From Pseudomonadota bacterium (GTDB lineage: Bacteria; Pseudomonadota; Gammaproteobacteria; Burkholderiales; Burkholderiaceae_C), in contig CAUJHV010000003.1 in assembly GCA_963205115.1 (NCBI GenBank), positions 62,001 through 126,000 of the forward strand: DNA of 64,000 bases, read 5' to 3'. The position numbers and the translations under genes are program-made. Positions 41,754 to 52,052 of this stretch are shown piece after piece (position 1 is the stretch's first letter; each line of letters starts with the position of its first letter). A model generated the notes under the pieces. It made no database searches. It was not told the DNA's origin and worked only from the letters and a program-made list of their open reading frames with translations.

Positions 41754-43454
41754 TCAGGTCGCAAAAGCCGCGGCCGGCGCATGGGCGCGGCTCGGGCCGG
41801 GTTGGAGGATGAACGCGGCCGCGCGTTCGCCGATCATCATCGACGGCGCTGCGGTGTTGCCGCCGATGATGTCCGGCATGACCGACGCATCCGCCACGCG
41901 CAGGCCCTCGAGGCCGTGCACGCGCAGCTGCGAATCGACCACCGCCATCGGGTCGCTGGCCGGGCCCATCTTGCAGGTGCCGACCGGGTGGTAGGTGGTG
42001 GCGCAGGTGGCGCGGATGTAGGTCTTCAGCGCGGCGTCGTTTGCCTTCGCCAGGCCCGGCAGCAACTCCCCGCCGGCATAGCGCGCCAGTGCCGGCATCG
42101 TGGCCAGGCGCCGCGCCTCCTTCAGGCCGGCCAGCAGCACGTCGACGTCCCGCGGGTCTTCCAGGAAGTTCGGCCGCATCACCGGCTTGGCCGCCGGGTC
42201 GGCCGAGGCCAACTCGAGCGTGCCGCGCGTGGCCGGCCGCAACACCGCCACGTGGCACATCAAGCCGTGGCGGCGCGGCAGGGTGCGCGCGCTCTCCTTC
42301 ATGCCCACCATGAAGGTGAACTGCAGATCGGGGCGGTCCAGCCCGGGGTGGCTGCGCATGAAGCCGCCGGCCTCGGCCGCGTTGCTGGCCAGCATGCCGC
42401 GGCGGCCGAAGGCGTACTGCAGCGGCGCCAGCACGTTGCGCGGCAGCGCGCGCCAGGTCAGCGCGTAACTCTGGGCGCCCGGGTTGTCGACCGCGAGCGA
42501 CACGGTCGGGTGGTCCTGCAGGTTGGCGCCGACGCCACGCAGGTCCTGCGCGAGGGCGATGCCGTGGCGCTGCAGCATCTCGGCCGGGCCGATGCCCGAG
42601 AGCATCAGCAGCTGCGGCGTGTTGACGGTGCCGGCCGAGACGATGATCTCGGAGCCCGCCGTCAGGTCGCGACGCGTGCCGCCCTGGCGCACCGTCAGGC
42701 CTACCGCGCGGCGCCCGTGCAGGCGGATGCGCTCCACCAGCGTGTCGGCAAACACCGTGAGGTTCGGCCGCGCCAGCGCCGGGTGCAGGAAGGCGCGCGA
42801 ACTCGACAGGCGCACGCCGTTGCGCTGGTTGAGCTCGAAGAGGCCGAAGCCATCCTGCTGCGCACCGTTGAAATCGTCGTTGCGGACGTGGCCGGCCTCG
42901 GCCGCCGCATTGACGAAGGCCAACGCGAGTTCGTGCGGGTCCTTCAGGCGCTGCACGTCGAGCTCGCCGCCGCGGCCGTGGAAGGCGTTGGCGCCGGCGG
43001 CGCGGTTCTCATGTTGCTTGTAGACGGGCAACACATCGGCATAGGCCCAGCCGTCGTTACCGGCGGCGGCCCAGGCGTCGTAGTCTTTCGCGTGACCGCG
43101 CATGTAGACCGTGCCGTTGACGGACGTGCTGCCACCGAACAGGCGCCCGCGCGCGCAGGGAATGCTGCGGCCGTTGACACCTGGCCCGCCGCTGAACTGG
43201 TGCATCCAGTTGTAGCGCTCGTGCGGCAGCAGGAAGATGTTGCCGATCGGCAGCGTGGTCTTCACATTGACCGGGAACTGCGTATCGGCCGGGCCGGCCT
43301 CGACCAGCGCGACGCGCACCGCGGGGTCGGCCGAGAGCCGGTTGGCGATGACGCAGCCGGCAGCGCCGGCGCCGACCACGATGAAGTCGAACGAGTCTGA
43401 CGACGCGGTGGCGGACGTGATGGGAGTCTCCTCTGGCGTGGTGCGTGGCAGCAT
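41754..43454 (-). CDS. GMC-family alcohol dehydrogenase (AlkJ-like)
   Basis: The FAD-dependent glucose-methanol-choline oxidoreductase has FDFIVVGAGAAGCVIANRLS near the N-terminus, GGSTSVNGTVYMRGH near 95, YHPVGTCKMGP with the catalytic His near 500 and GGNTAAPSMMIGERAA at the end. It matches the pattern of AlkJ, a membrane-linked alcohol dehydrogenase. The coordinates use the first standard start, ATG 43454 (566 aa), but that codon has no RBS. AGGAGA with a 5-nt spacer instead points to an ATC codon at 43421 (555 aa), exactly before the conserved N-terminus. It heads the operon GMC-ALDH-LysR, which converts an alcohol to an acid. Confidence 0.87.
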   Translation of the reverse strand: MLPRTTPEETPITSATASSDSFDFIVVGAGAAGCVIANRLSADPAVRVALVEAGPADTQFPVNVKTTLPIGNIFLLPHERYNWMHQFSGGPGVNGRSIPCARGRLFGGSTSVNGTVYMRGHAKDYDAWAAAGNDGWAYADVLPVYKQHENRAAGANAFHGRGGELDVQRLKDPHELALAFVNAAAEAGHVRNDDFNGAQQDGFGLFELNQRNGVRLSSSRAFLHPALARPNLTVFADTLVERIRLHGRRAVGLTVRQGGTRRDLTAGSEIIVSAGTVNTPQLLMLSGIGPAEMLQRHGIALAQDLRGVGANLQDHPTVSLAVDNPGAQSYALTWRALPRNVLAPLQYAFGRRGMLASNAAEAGGFMRSHPGLDRPDLQFTFMVGMKESARTLPRRHGLMCHVAVLRPATRGTLELASADPAAKPVMRPNFLEDPRDVDVLLAGLKEARRLATMPALARYAGGELLPGLAKANDAALKTYIRATCATTYHPVGTCKMGPASDPMAVVDSQLRVHGLEGLRVADASVMPDIIGGNTAAPSMMIGERAAAFILQPGPSRAHAPAAAFAT

Positions 43455-44317
43455 GCGCCGCGTGCGGCGTGACCGCAATGGCCCAGCGGGCAGACGATCT
43501 GTGACCGGGTGGCACAGGCGCCGGGGCACGCCTGTGGTCACGCCGGGCTATTCGGCTGGGTCGCCAACTGCGTGTCTGCCTCAGCGTCCGAAGACGGAAC
43601 CGGCTACGGCAATGCCGGCGAAGCTGTGTGCTGCGGCGCGTCGGGGCCGTCAAGCAAGTACGAGGAACACCCTTGGTACCTCGCTGACGACCAGCGACGT
43701 CGCCTGCGGCAACGCCGCGTAATGGTCATAAGTAACATTGACGATCAATCGAACATATGACAATGTTACTTATGACAACTAAGTGAGGCTTTCAGCCAGC
43801 ACGTCGCGCTTGCTTCGTACCAGCATGATTGGGAATTCAGGTTCGCGCGCGCAGACTGTGGTTCCCTCGGTCGCCGCAAGCTTGGAAAAGTCGACGGCAG
43901 ACAGGCTATTCAGCACGAAGACTGACTTCACTCGCGGCAGACAAATTTCAGGGCCGCCCAGTTGCGCTGACAAAAATTTTGCTCACGATGCCGCTCCCCG
44001 GGCCAGGCCTGTGGAGCAGGCCTCAGAGAAAGCCGCGACGGATCGCTCTCCGGACGCACTTTTCGACGCGACATAACGAATACATGGGGTCGATGATGGC
44101 GTGCGCAAATACCTGAAGCGGATTGCCGATGGCGCGAAATGTTCCTTTGGCATGAAAGGTTTCAGCGTTGCCGCGCGCGCCTCGGGGTACTGCGGCGCGT
44201 CACCCGCTGCGTTGAAAGTGAACCAACAGCGGGCGCGCTTCTGCGCACAGGCCGCGGGTTGATTCGCTGACGCCAACCTGCCAGTACTCGGCCGGTCTCA
44301 ATGCCGTCGGAGCTGTA
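43455..44317. other. 863-bp gene-poor, lower-GC stretch between two leftward operons
   Basis: No convincing gene is visible. The stretch contains a hairpin CACAGGCG/CGCCTGTG (43513-43536), a perfect 16-bp inverted repeat (43725-43776) and visibly more A/T than the flanking genes from about 43700. Small frames on both strands (for example 43779-43973 minus, 64 codons, TTG start, containing SVFVLNSLSAVDFSKLA) could be remnants of a lost gene, but I cannot identify a family. The first 300 bp should hold the promoter of the GMC operon. Confidence 0.6.
43725..43776. repeat. Perfect 16-bp inverted repeat with 20-bp spacer
   Basis: GTCATAAGTAACATTG (43725-43740) is repeated exactly in inverse orientation as CAATGTTACTTATGAC (43761-43776) around an A/T-rich 20-bp spacer. 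It may be a regulator binding site for the GMC operon, or a relic of a mobile element. On the minus strand TTGTCATA occurs twice, 15 bp apart, as an internal direct repeat. Confidence 0.65.
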
Positions 44318-45520
44318 CTACTTCCCGAGCAATTCGTCGCTGATGATGATCTTGCGCACTTCGGTCGTGCCTGCGCCAATCTCCAGAAGCTTGATCGCGC
44401 GGTACAGCCGGTTGACTTCGGATTCCCAGATGTAGCCGATGCCGCCATGGATCTGCACGGCTTCGTTCAGCACCTTGTTCATCGTCTCGGCGGCGTACAT
44501 CACCGACGCTGCGGTGATCATGTGGATGTCACCACGCCCGCCGCCGCCGATTTCCAGGTCATTGGCTGCGCGCAACGCCTGGTAGGTCATGACACGCATC
44601 GATTCGGTCCAGACGTACATGTCGGCCAGCTTGGCACGCACCATCTGAAAATTGGCGATGGGCTGACCGAACTGTTGCCGCGTGCGAGCGTAGTCGATGC
44701 ATAGCTGAAGCGCGCGTTCGCAGATGCCCAGGCAGATCGGCGAGATCATGGCTCGCTCCAGGTCCAGGCCGCTCATCACGACTTGAACCCCGCGGTCTTC
44801 TTCGCCCACACGGTTGGCGATCGGCACGCGGCAGTCGTCGAACACCAGCTCGGCCGTCTGGCTGCCACGAAAGCCCATCTTGGTTAGCTTCTGCGCCACC
44901 TTGAAGCCTGGGAAGCCCTTTTCCACGATGAAGGCCGAGATGCCCTTGGCGCCCTTGTCCTTGTTGGTCTTGGCATAGACCAGCAGTACGTCAGCCACCG
45001 GGCCGTTGGTGATGTAGAGCTTGGTGCCGTTCAGGCGATAGTGATCGCCATCCAGTGTGGCCGTGGTGCGCATCGAGCCCAGCGCGTCGGAGCCCGCCCC
45101 GGGCTCGGTCAAGCCCAGCGCGCCGATGGCACGGCCGCCGATCAGTCCGGGCAGGTAGCGTCGACGCTGGTCGTCGTTGGCGTTGCGGTAAATGTTGTAC
45201 AGGCAGAGGTTCTCGTGCGCCACCCAGCTGAGCGCCAGCGCATGGTTCCAGCGCGAGAAGGCCTGCAAGACCAGGCCGCTGGCAAACAAGTCCAGGCCCG
45301 CGCCCCCATGTGCTTCGGGCACCGGTATGCCGAAGTAGCCGGTGGCGCCGATCCGATTGAAAGCCTCGGTTGGCCACCACTCGTCGCGGTCCATGCGCTC
45401 TGCCAGCGGGTACAGCTCTTGCCGTGCAAAGTGGTCGGCCTGGTCCAGGATCTGCTGTTCGTCGTTCGACAGGCCCGAAAAGCGCTGGCTGGCTGATGCG
45501 AGGGACAAGGTGGAAGTCAT
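44318..45520 (-). CDS. Acyl-CoA dehydrogenase, isovaleryl-/citronellyl-CoA dehydrogenase type
   Basis: The 400-residue ACAD has ALGLTEPGAGSDALGSM near residue 140, and ends HGGIGYIWESEVNRLYRAIKLLEIGAGTTEVRK. The YEGT Glu is replaced (IGAGT) while a Glu is present in SGLDLERAMIS, as in isovaleryl-CoA dehydrogenase, whose base is on helix G. AtuD (citronellyl-CoA dehydrogenase) is of this type, so it may supply the dehydrogenase of the adjacent terpene-type operon. It lies 30 bp after the ECH in a two-gene operon that diverges from that operon. Confidence 0.88.
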   Translation of the reverse strand: MTSTLSLASASQRFSGLSNDEQQILDQADHFARQELYPLAERMDRDEWWPTEAFNRIGATGYFGIPVPEAHGGAGLDLFASGLVLQAFSRWNHALALSWVAHENLCLYNIYRNANDDQRRRYLPGLIGGRAIGALGLTEPGAGSDALGSMRTTATLDGDHYRLNGTKLYITNGPVADVLLVYAKTNKDKGAKGISAFIVEKGFPGFKVAQKLTKMGFRGSQTAELVFDDCRVPIANRVGEEDRGVQVVMSGLDLERAMISPICLGICERALQLCIDYARTRQQFGQPIANFQMVRAKLADMYVWTESMRVMTYQALRAANDLEIGGGGRGDIHMITAASVMYAAETMNKVLNEAVQIHGGIGYIWESEVNRLYRAIKLLEIGAGTTEVRKIIISDELLGK

Positions 45521-45550
45521 GTGGTGTGCGAATCGTGGTGATGGAAGGGT

Positions 45551-46348
45551 TCAGTTCGTCTTGCCGCGCGCGGCAAAGGCCGCGACGCGGGCCGCAAAAT
45601 CGGTGGTGGCGGCACAGCGCAGGAAGGCGGCCTTCTCCAGTGCCAGCTGTCTCGCCAGGCTATCGACATCGGGTGCGCGCACCAGGCCTTTCAGTTCCCG
45701 CAGGGCCTGTGGCGCAAGCCTGGCCCAGGCGTGCGCCAGCTGCCTTGCTTCGGATTGCAGGAGCCCGTCGTCGACGACGGCGTGCACCAGTTGCAAGTCC
45801 AGCGCGGCCTGCGCCGTCATCGGGCCCTGCAGCGTCAGCAGGGCCAGCGCGCGTGACGCACCCAGGCGCCGCTGCAACTGCCAGCTCAGGCCGCCATCGG
45901 TGGAGGTTCCCAACTGCGGGTAGGCGACGACAAATCGTGCTGATCGTGCAGCCAGCACCAGGTCGGCCGCCATCGCCAGCGAAAAGCCACCGCCGGCCGC
46001 GGCACCTTGCACCGCCGCCAGCACCGGCACCGGCAGCCGGGCCAGCGCCAGCACGGCGTCGTGGAAGGGGCTGATCACCTGTTCGATGAAAGCCGGCAGC
46101 TTGCGCGCATGCGCGTGCATGGCCTTGACGTCGCCGCCAACACAGAACGACCGCCCTGTCCCTTGCAGCAGCACGGCGCGCACTGTCGTGTCATTGGCCA
46201 CGGCCAACACTGCCGCGCGCAGTGCTTGCGCCATGCCCAGGTCGATGGCGTTGAATGACGACGGGCGGTCCAACGTGATGACCGCGACGCTGTCGTCCAC
46301 CTGCAGCGTCAGCGATGGCGCATCAGCCGCGCTTTGACTGTCACTCAA
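45551..46348 (-). CDS. Enoyl-CoA isomerase-like crotonase-family protein (TTG start)
   Basis: The 265-residue protein has FCVGGDVKAMHAHA near 65 and GAAAGGGFSLAMAADLV near 110. Both hydratase Glu are absent (GGGFSL; AYPQLGTSTDGG), and the Asp of STDGG matches PaaG/ECI-type Delta3-Delta2-enoyl-CoA isomerases. I chose TTG 46348 because GGAG lies 6 nt upstream; no ATG fits, and an upstream frame extension runs to 46480 without RBS. It leads the two-gene operon with the IVD-type ACAD and would shift double bonds for beta-oxidation of unsaturated (terpene-like) acyl-CoAs. Confidence 0.8.
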   Translation of the reverse strand: MSDSQSAADAPSLTLQVDDSVAVITLDRPSSFNAIDLGMAQALRAAVLAVANDTTVRAVLLQGTGRSFCVGGDVKAMHAHARKLPAFIEQVISPFHDAVLALARLPVPVLAAVQGAAAGGGFSLAMAADLVLAARSARFVVAYPQLGTSTDGGLSWQLQRRLGASRALALLTLQGPMTAQAALDLQLVHAVVDDGLLQSEARQLAHAWARLAPQALRELKGLVRAPDVDSLARQLALEKAAFLRCAATTDFAARVAAFAARGKTN

Positions 46349-46526
46349 TTTTCGCTCCGAATGAAGGGCGATCAGACACCCGAATGACCAAGGGTGGAAG
46401 GCCCGCAGCGTCGGTACTTTCCCTAGTAAACGAGCAATTTCACAAGCGTTGATCCTGCAGATCTCCCTATGTAGAACCATCGTTCATGGGTAGCGTCAGT
46501 GTTTTTGAGTGTGGGTCATTTTCCAA

Positions 46527-46555
46527 TTGACATTGCGGCGTGATCGCCCGACCAT
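46527..46555 (+). promoter_or_regulatory. Possible promoter of the terpene-type operon
   Basis: TTGACA (46527-46532) is a consensus -35; after 17 bp GACCAT (46550-46555) is a weak -10 (3 of 6). It lies 55 bp before the LivF-type start in the 261-bp gap between divergent operons. No good copy of the region-1 operator is in this gap; CTTTCCCTAGTAAACG near 46420 is only a weak resemblance. Confidence 0.3.
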
Positions 46556-46609
46556 GCGACCCCGCACCCGTTCCACGCCCCATCGTCACACCATGCTCCG
46601 AGGCGCCGC

Positions 46610-47397
46610 ATGTTGAAGATCACCAACCTGCAGGTCTATTACGACCATGCGGTGGAGGCCGTGCGCGACGTGTCTCTGGACGTTGGCGCCGGCCGCATCG
46701 TGGCGCTGCTGGGCAGCAACGGCGCGGGCAAATCCACGGTGCTCAAGGCCATCTGTGGCGTGCTGTACCCCGAAGAAGGCGAGATCACCGGCGGCAGCAT
46801 CCGCTACGAGGATCAGGCGCTGGAACACTGCGCGCCGCACGAGATCGTGCGGCGTGGCCTGGTGCAGGTACCCGAAGGGCGCCGCCTGTTCGCCACGCTG
46901 ACGGTGGAAGAGAACCTGCGGATGGGCGGCTATGTACGTCCGGCGGCCGAGACCACCGACGCCATGGCCCGTGTCTTCGCACTCTTCCCAGCCATCGAAT
47001 CCCACCGCCACCGTACTGCCGGCTACCTGTCGGGCGGGCAGCAGCAGATGGTGGCCATCGGCCGCGCGCTGATGGGTGAGCCGCGGCTGCTGCTGCTGGA
47101 CGAACCGTCACTGGGCTTGGCGCCGCTGATCATCGATGAGATCTTCAACACCATCCGCCGCCTGCGCGACGAGCGCGGCCTGACCGTGCTGCTGGTGGAG
47201 CAGAACGCCAAGCTGGCGCTGTCGCTGGCCGACTACGGCTACATCATGGAAAGCGGTCGCATCGTGTTGGACGGCACGCCCGAGCGGCTGCTGGCCAACG
47301 ACGACGTGCAGGAGTTCTACCTGGGTGTGCACGCCAGCGGCGAACACCGCAGCATGCGCGACGTCAAGCACTACAAGCGCCGCAAGCGCTGGCTGTC

Positions 47398-47401
<4 letters not shown>
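46610..47401 (+). CDS. LivF-type ABC importer ATPase
   Basis: The 263-residue ATPase has Walker A GSNGAGKST at residues 35-43, the LivF segment VPEGRRLFATLTVEENL, signature LSGGQQQMVAIGRAL near 140 and Walker B LLLLDEPSLGLAP. The basic C-terminal tail (HYKRRKRWLS) is longer than in typical LivF. Its GAGG RBS is weak. It is first in a long operon, so importer production is tied to the catabolic enzymes downstream. It overlaps the LivG gene by GTGA. Confidence 0.9.
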
Positions 47402-48182
<781 letters not shown>

Positions 48183-48186
<4 letters not shown>

Positions 48187-50087
48187 CAACAGCCGACCAT
48201 CATCTGCACGCCGACCACGAGCTGCCACCCGGCGTGGCAGAGGGCCGCGCCACCATGCCGGCCATCCTGCTGCACCGCGCCCGCCGCACGCCTGACCGTG
48301 TGGCGCTGCGCGAAAAAGTTCGCGGCATCTGGCAGGCCACCAACTGGTGCGGCTACGCCGAGCGCGTGCGCGACTTTGCGCTGTACCTGCAGGCGCGCGG
48401 CTTCGGACCCGGCGACAAGCTGGTGATCGCATCCGACGGCACGCCCGAGTGGTTCTTCGCCGATCTGGCGGCACAGTCGTTGGGCGGCGTGACGGTGGGC
48501 ATCTACCCCACCAACCCCTGGCCTGAGCTGCAGTACATCGTGCGCCATTGCCGCGCGAAGGTGGCCGTGTGCGGCGACCAGGAACAGACCGACAAGGTTC
48601 TGGACGCGATGCGCGAGGGCGAAGGCCTACCGGCGCTGCAGCACGTGCTGACCGTCGACACCAAGGGCATGCGCCGCTACAGCAACGCGCTGCTGTCGTC
48701 GTTTGCCGACGCACTGGCCGAAGGCGCCCGTCTGGCCGCCGACCCCGCGCGCGTAGCGGCCTGGGAGGCTGGCATCCAGGCTCTGAAGCCTGATCAGGAC
48801 GCGTTGATCGTCTACACCTCGGGTACCACGGGCATGCCCAAGGGCGCGCGCATCTCGCACCGCGGCATTGTTTCCGACGCCGCCGCCTTGGGCGCGGCGC
48901 AGGGCCTGGGCGGCCGGCCGCTGACGGTGCTGTGCTATCTGCCGCTGTGCCACGTGGCGGAGCGGCTGATGTCGCCCGTCATGCAGCTGGTCTATGGGTC
49001 GGTGGTCAACTTTGCCGAATCGATCGACGCGGTGACGCAGAACCTGCGCGAGATCGGCCCCAGCTTCTTCTTCGGCGTGCCGCGCATCTGGGAAAAGCTG
49101 CAGTACCAGGTGCTGATCCGTTCGCGCGACGCGCGGCCGCTGGCGCGCCGCGCTTTCGAACGTGCGTTGGCGCTGGCCACACCCATTGCCGAACGCACCA
49201 TCGCCAACGGTGGCAAGCCCACCAGCCTGCGCGACGCCGCCCTGGCTTGGCTGCTGCGTGTAGCCGTGTTCAGCAACCTGCTGGCGAACGTGGGGCTGGA
49301 CCGCGTTCGCGTGGCCATGACCGGCGGCGCGTCGATCTCGCCTTCGGTGATCCTGTTCTTCCGCGCCATGGGCGTGCCCATCTACCAGATCTACGGCATG
49401 ACCGAGACCAGCGGCGCCACGCATGCGCAGACACCCGAACGCTCGCGACTGGGCTGGTGCGGGCCGCTGCTGCAGGGCCTGGCGGAGCAGCGGCTCACCG
49501 ACGACGGAGAACTGCAGGTCCGCGGCGTGATCGTCTTTAACGGCTACCTGTACGACGAGGCCGCCACCCAGGCCGCCTTCGACGACGGCTGGCTGCGCAC
49601 CGGCGACGTGGTGGAACTGGACCCCCACACCGGCGAAGTGCAGATCGTCGACCGCAAGAAGGCCATCCTGATCACCAGCGGCGGCAAGAACATCACGCCC
49701 TCGCTGATCGAGAACGCGCTGAAGGAGAGCCTGTACATCAGCGAGGCGGTGCTGCTCGGCGACGGGCGGCACTTCGTGTCGGCGCTGATCCAGATCGACC
49801 TTGACACCGTGGGGAAGTGGGCCCAGGAGCGCGGCCTGGCCTACACCACCTACGAGACGCTGGCCCAGCTGCCACAGGTGCAGCAGCTGATCGAAGCCGA
49901 CGTCAAGCGTGTCAACGAGCGCTTCTCGCGAGTGGAGAACATCCGCAAGTTCGTGGTGCTGCGCAAGCAGCTGGACCACGACGACGGCGAGCTCACCGCC
50001 ACGATGAAGGTGCGCCGCGGAGTCATCGAGAAGAAGTTCGCCGCCGAGATTGCGCAGATCTACGGCCGCCCGAAGGAGGCCGCCTGA
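48183..50087 (+). CDS. Long-chain-type AMP-forming acyl-CoA synthetase embedded in the importer operon
   Basis: The 634-residue ligase belongs to the long-chain (FadD15-like) ANL group. IVYTSGTTGMPKGARISH near residue 208 is the P-loop, FFFGVPRIWEKLQYQV near 295 is typical of that group, YGMTETSG near 405 and DRKKAILITSGGKNI near 500 follow. Here it lies between LivG and LivH, with a 4-bp overlap before and a 1-bp overlap after. This gene order is known for importers of aromatic and terpenoid acids in Betaproteobacteria and suggests vectorial uptake and CoA activation. Confidence 0.9.
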
Positions 50088-50959
50088 TGAACTACCTGCT
50101 CAACCTCGTCACATCGGGCCTGGTCATCGGTGCCTTGTACGGCCTGGTTGCGATGGGCTTCGCCATCGTCTACCGCGCCACCGGAATGGTGAACTTCGCG
50201 CAGGGCGAGTTGATGATGCTCATCGCCTACACCGCCTACAGCCTGACCACGGTGCCAGGGCTGCCGTTCTGGTTGCTGCTGCCGTGCGTTCTGGTCATTT
50301 CGGTGCTGCTGGGACTGGCGATCGAACGCCTTTTCATCCGCCCGATGCTGGGCGAACCGATGTTCTCGCGCGTCATGGTCACCATCGGACTGGCCGTGGT
50401 CATCCGTTCCAGCGTGCTGCTGGTCTGGGGCGTGGAGCCCACGGCGTTTCCGCGGCCGCTGGGCAGCGAGCCGCTGCGCCTGGGTCCGCTGGCCTTGTAC
50501 CCGGGGCAGATCTTCGCGCTGGTGTCGCTGGCGTTGCTGTGCGGCCTGATGTCGCTGTTCTTTTCGCGCTCACGAATCGGCATCGCCATGCGCGCCACGT
50601 CGGACAACGAGACCACCGCACTGCTGATGGGCATCGACGTCAAGCGCATCAGCGGCATCGCCTGGTCCTTGTCGGCGGTGTTCGCCGCCTTTGCCGGCTT
50701 GTCGTTCTGCCTGATGTTCAGCCTGGAGCCGGAGATATCCCAGATGGGCCTGCGCGGCTTTCCGGCCACCATTCTGGGCGGTCTGGACTCGGTGGTCGGC
50801 GGCGCCTTCGGCGGCCTGGTCATCGGCGTGGCCGAGAACCTGGCAGGCGGCTACCTCGGCCGCGGGCTGAAGGAGATTGCCGGCTTCGTGCTGATCGTGG
50901 TGGTGCTGATGGTCAAGCCCTATGGCTTGTTCGGCCAGCGCGAGATCGAAAGAGTCTGA
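50087..50959 (+). CDS. LivH-type ABC importer permease
   Basis: The 290-residue membrane permease has ALYGLVAMGFAIVYRATGMVNFAQGE-type residues at positions 16-41 (LivH hallmark) and GGLDSVVGGAFGGLVIG near the C-terminus. AAGGAGG (50072-50078) precedes ATG 50087. It overlaps the ligase stop and the LivM start by one base each. Length is normal. Confidence 0.92.
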   Translation: MNYLLNLVTSGLVIGALYGLVAMGFAIVYRATGMVNFAQGELMMLIAYTAYSLTTVPGLPFWLLLPCVLVISVLLGLAIERLFIRPMLGEPMFSRVMVTIGLAVVIRSSVLLVWGVEPTAFPRPLGSEPLRLGPLALYPGQIFALVSLALLCGLMSLFFSRSRIGIAMRATSDNETTALLMGIDVKRISGIAWSLSAVFAAFAGLSFCLMFSLEPEISQMGLRGFPATILGGLDSVVGGAFGGLVIGVAENLAGGYLGRGLKEIAGFVLIVVVLMVKPYGLFGQREIERV

Positions 50960-52005
50960 TGCGAAGCCGAACCTACCGCACGAACTACGCGCAGCTGGTC
51001 GCGCTCACCGACCACCGCGCGCCCTGGTTGTGGGCCGGCGCCGCGCTGGCACTTCTGGCGCTGGCGCCTTTGGTGGCAGGCTCGTTCGGCCTGAACCTGC
51101 TGACCAGCATCTTCGTGCTGTCGATCGGCGTGCTGGGGCTGAACCTGCTGACGGGCGTGGCAGGGCAGATCTCGCTGGGCCATGCCGGCTTCCTGCTCAT
51201 CGGTGCCTACGCGCAGGCCATCCTGACCACCGACTACAAGCTGCCGGGCTTGCTGGCCATGCTGCTGGCCGGCGTGGTGGCGGCGCTGGCCAGCCTGGTG
51301 GTGGGCGTGCCGTCGCTGCGACTCAAGGGCCTGTATCTGGCCATCACGACGCTGGCCTTCACCTTCATCGTGCGTCATGTGGTGCTGTTTGCCGAAGGAC
51401 TGACCCGCGGTTCCAACGGGATGCCGGTGGAAGCGCTCTCGGTGGCCGGCTTCTCGTTCAAGGGCGACCAGCGCTTCTACTACGCTGCTTTGGTGATGTT
51501 CGTGCTCTTCGTGCTGATCACGCTGAACCTGATGCGCACGCGCATCGGCCGTGCCTGGCTGGCGGTGCGTGACCACGACATCGCCGCACGCGCGATGGGC
51601 ATCGACCTGATGCGCTACAAGCTGCTGGCCTTCATGGTCAGTGCCTTCTACACGGGCGTGGCTGGCGCGTTGGTGGCAGCGCAGACGCGCTTCATCAACG
51701 TGGACACCTTCAGCGTGCTGATCAGCATCGAGGCGCTGGCGATGGTCATCGTGGGCGGCATGGGCCGCGTGCACGGCGCCATCCTGGGCACGGCGCTGAT
51801 CGTGCTGCTGCCCGAAAGCCTGAACCTGGCCTTTGCCGCTGCCGGCGATGGCATGAAGACGCTGATGGCCGACCGCATCTACGAGGTCAAGGGCCTGATG
51901 TACGGCGTGGTGATCCTGCTCTTCCTGCGGCTGGAACCGGAGGGGCTGGCGGGCATCTGGCGAAAGAGCAAGCGTTTCTGGGTGCAGTGGCCGTTGTCGC
52001 AGTGA
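50959..52005 (+). CDS. LivM-type ABC importer permease
   Basis: The 348-residue permease has LLTGVAGQISLGHAGFLLIGAY near residues 64-85 (LivM hallmark) and IVGGMGRVHGAILGTALI near 270. Hydrophobic segments alternate with short loops over the full length. It overlaps LivH by one base and is followed after 47 bp by the SBP gene, completing the importer. Confidence 0.92.
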   Translation: MRSRTYRTNYAQLVALTDHRAPWLWAGAALALLALAPLVAGSFGLNLLTSIFVLSIGVLGLNLLTGVAGQISLGHAGFLLIGAYAQAILTTDYKLPGLLAMLLAGVVAALASLVVGVPSLRLKGLYLAITTLAFTFIVRHVVLFAEGLTRGSNGMPVEALSVAGFSFKGDQRFYYAALVMFVLFVLITLNLMRTRIGRAWLAVRDHDIAARAMGIDLMRYKLLAFMVSAFYTGVAGALVAAQTRFINVDTFSVLISIEALAMVIVGGMGRVHGAILGTALIVLLPESLNLAFAAAGDGMKTLMADRIYEVKGLMYGVVILLFLRLEPEGLAGIWRKSKRFWVQWPLSQ

Positions 52006-52052
52006 CAGCGGACTGGGGTGCGCACGTTGCAATCACGATCAAGGAGACAAGC

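Noticed and set aside
43725-43776. Rho-independent terminator
   Set aside because: Arms are A/T-rich with a 20-nt loop and no T-tract, and no gene ends nearby; a regulatory or mobile-element origin fits better.
43983-44276. 97-codon minus-strand frame in the gene-poor gap
   Set aside because: No RBS, no recognisable motif and shadow-like composition; mentioned only as part of the gap.
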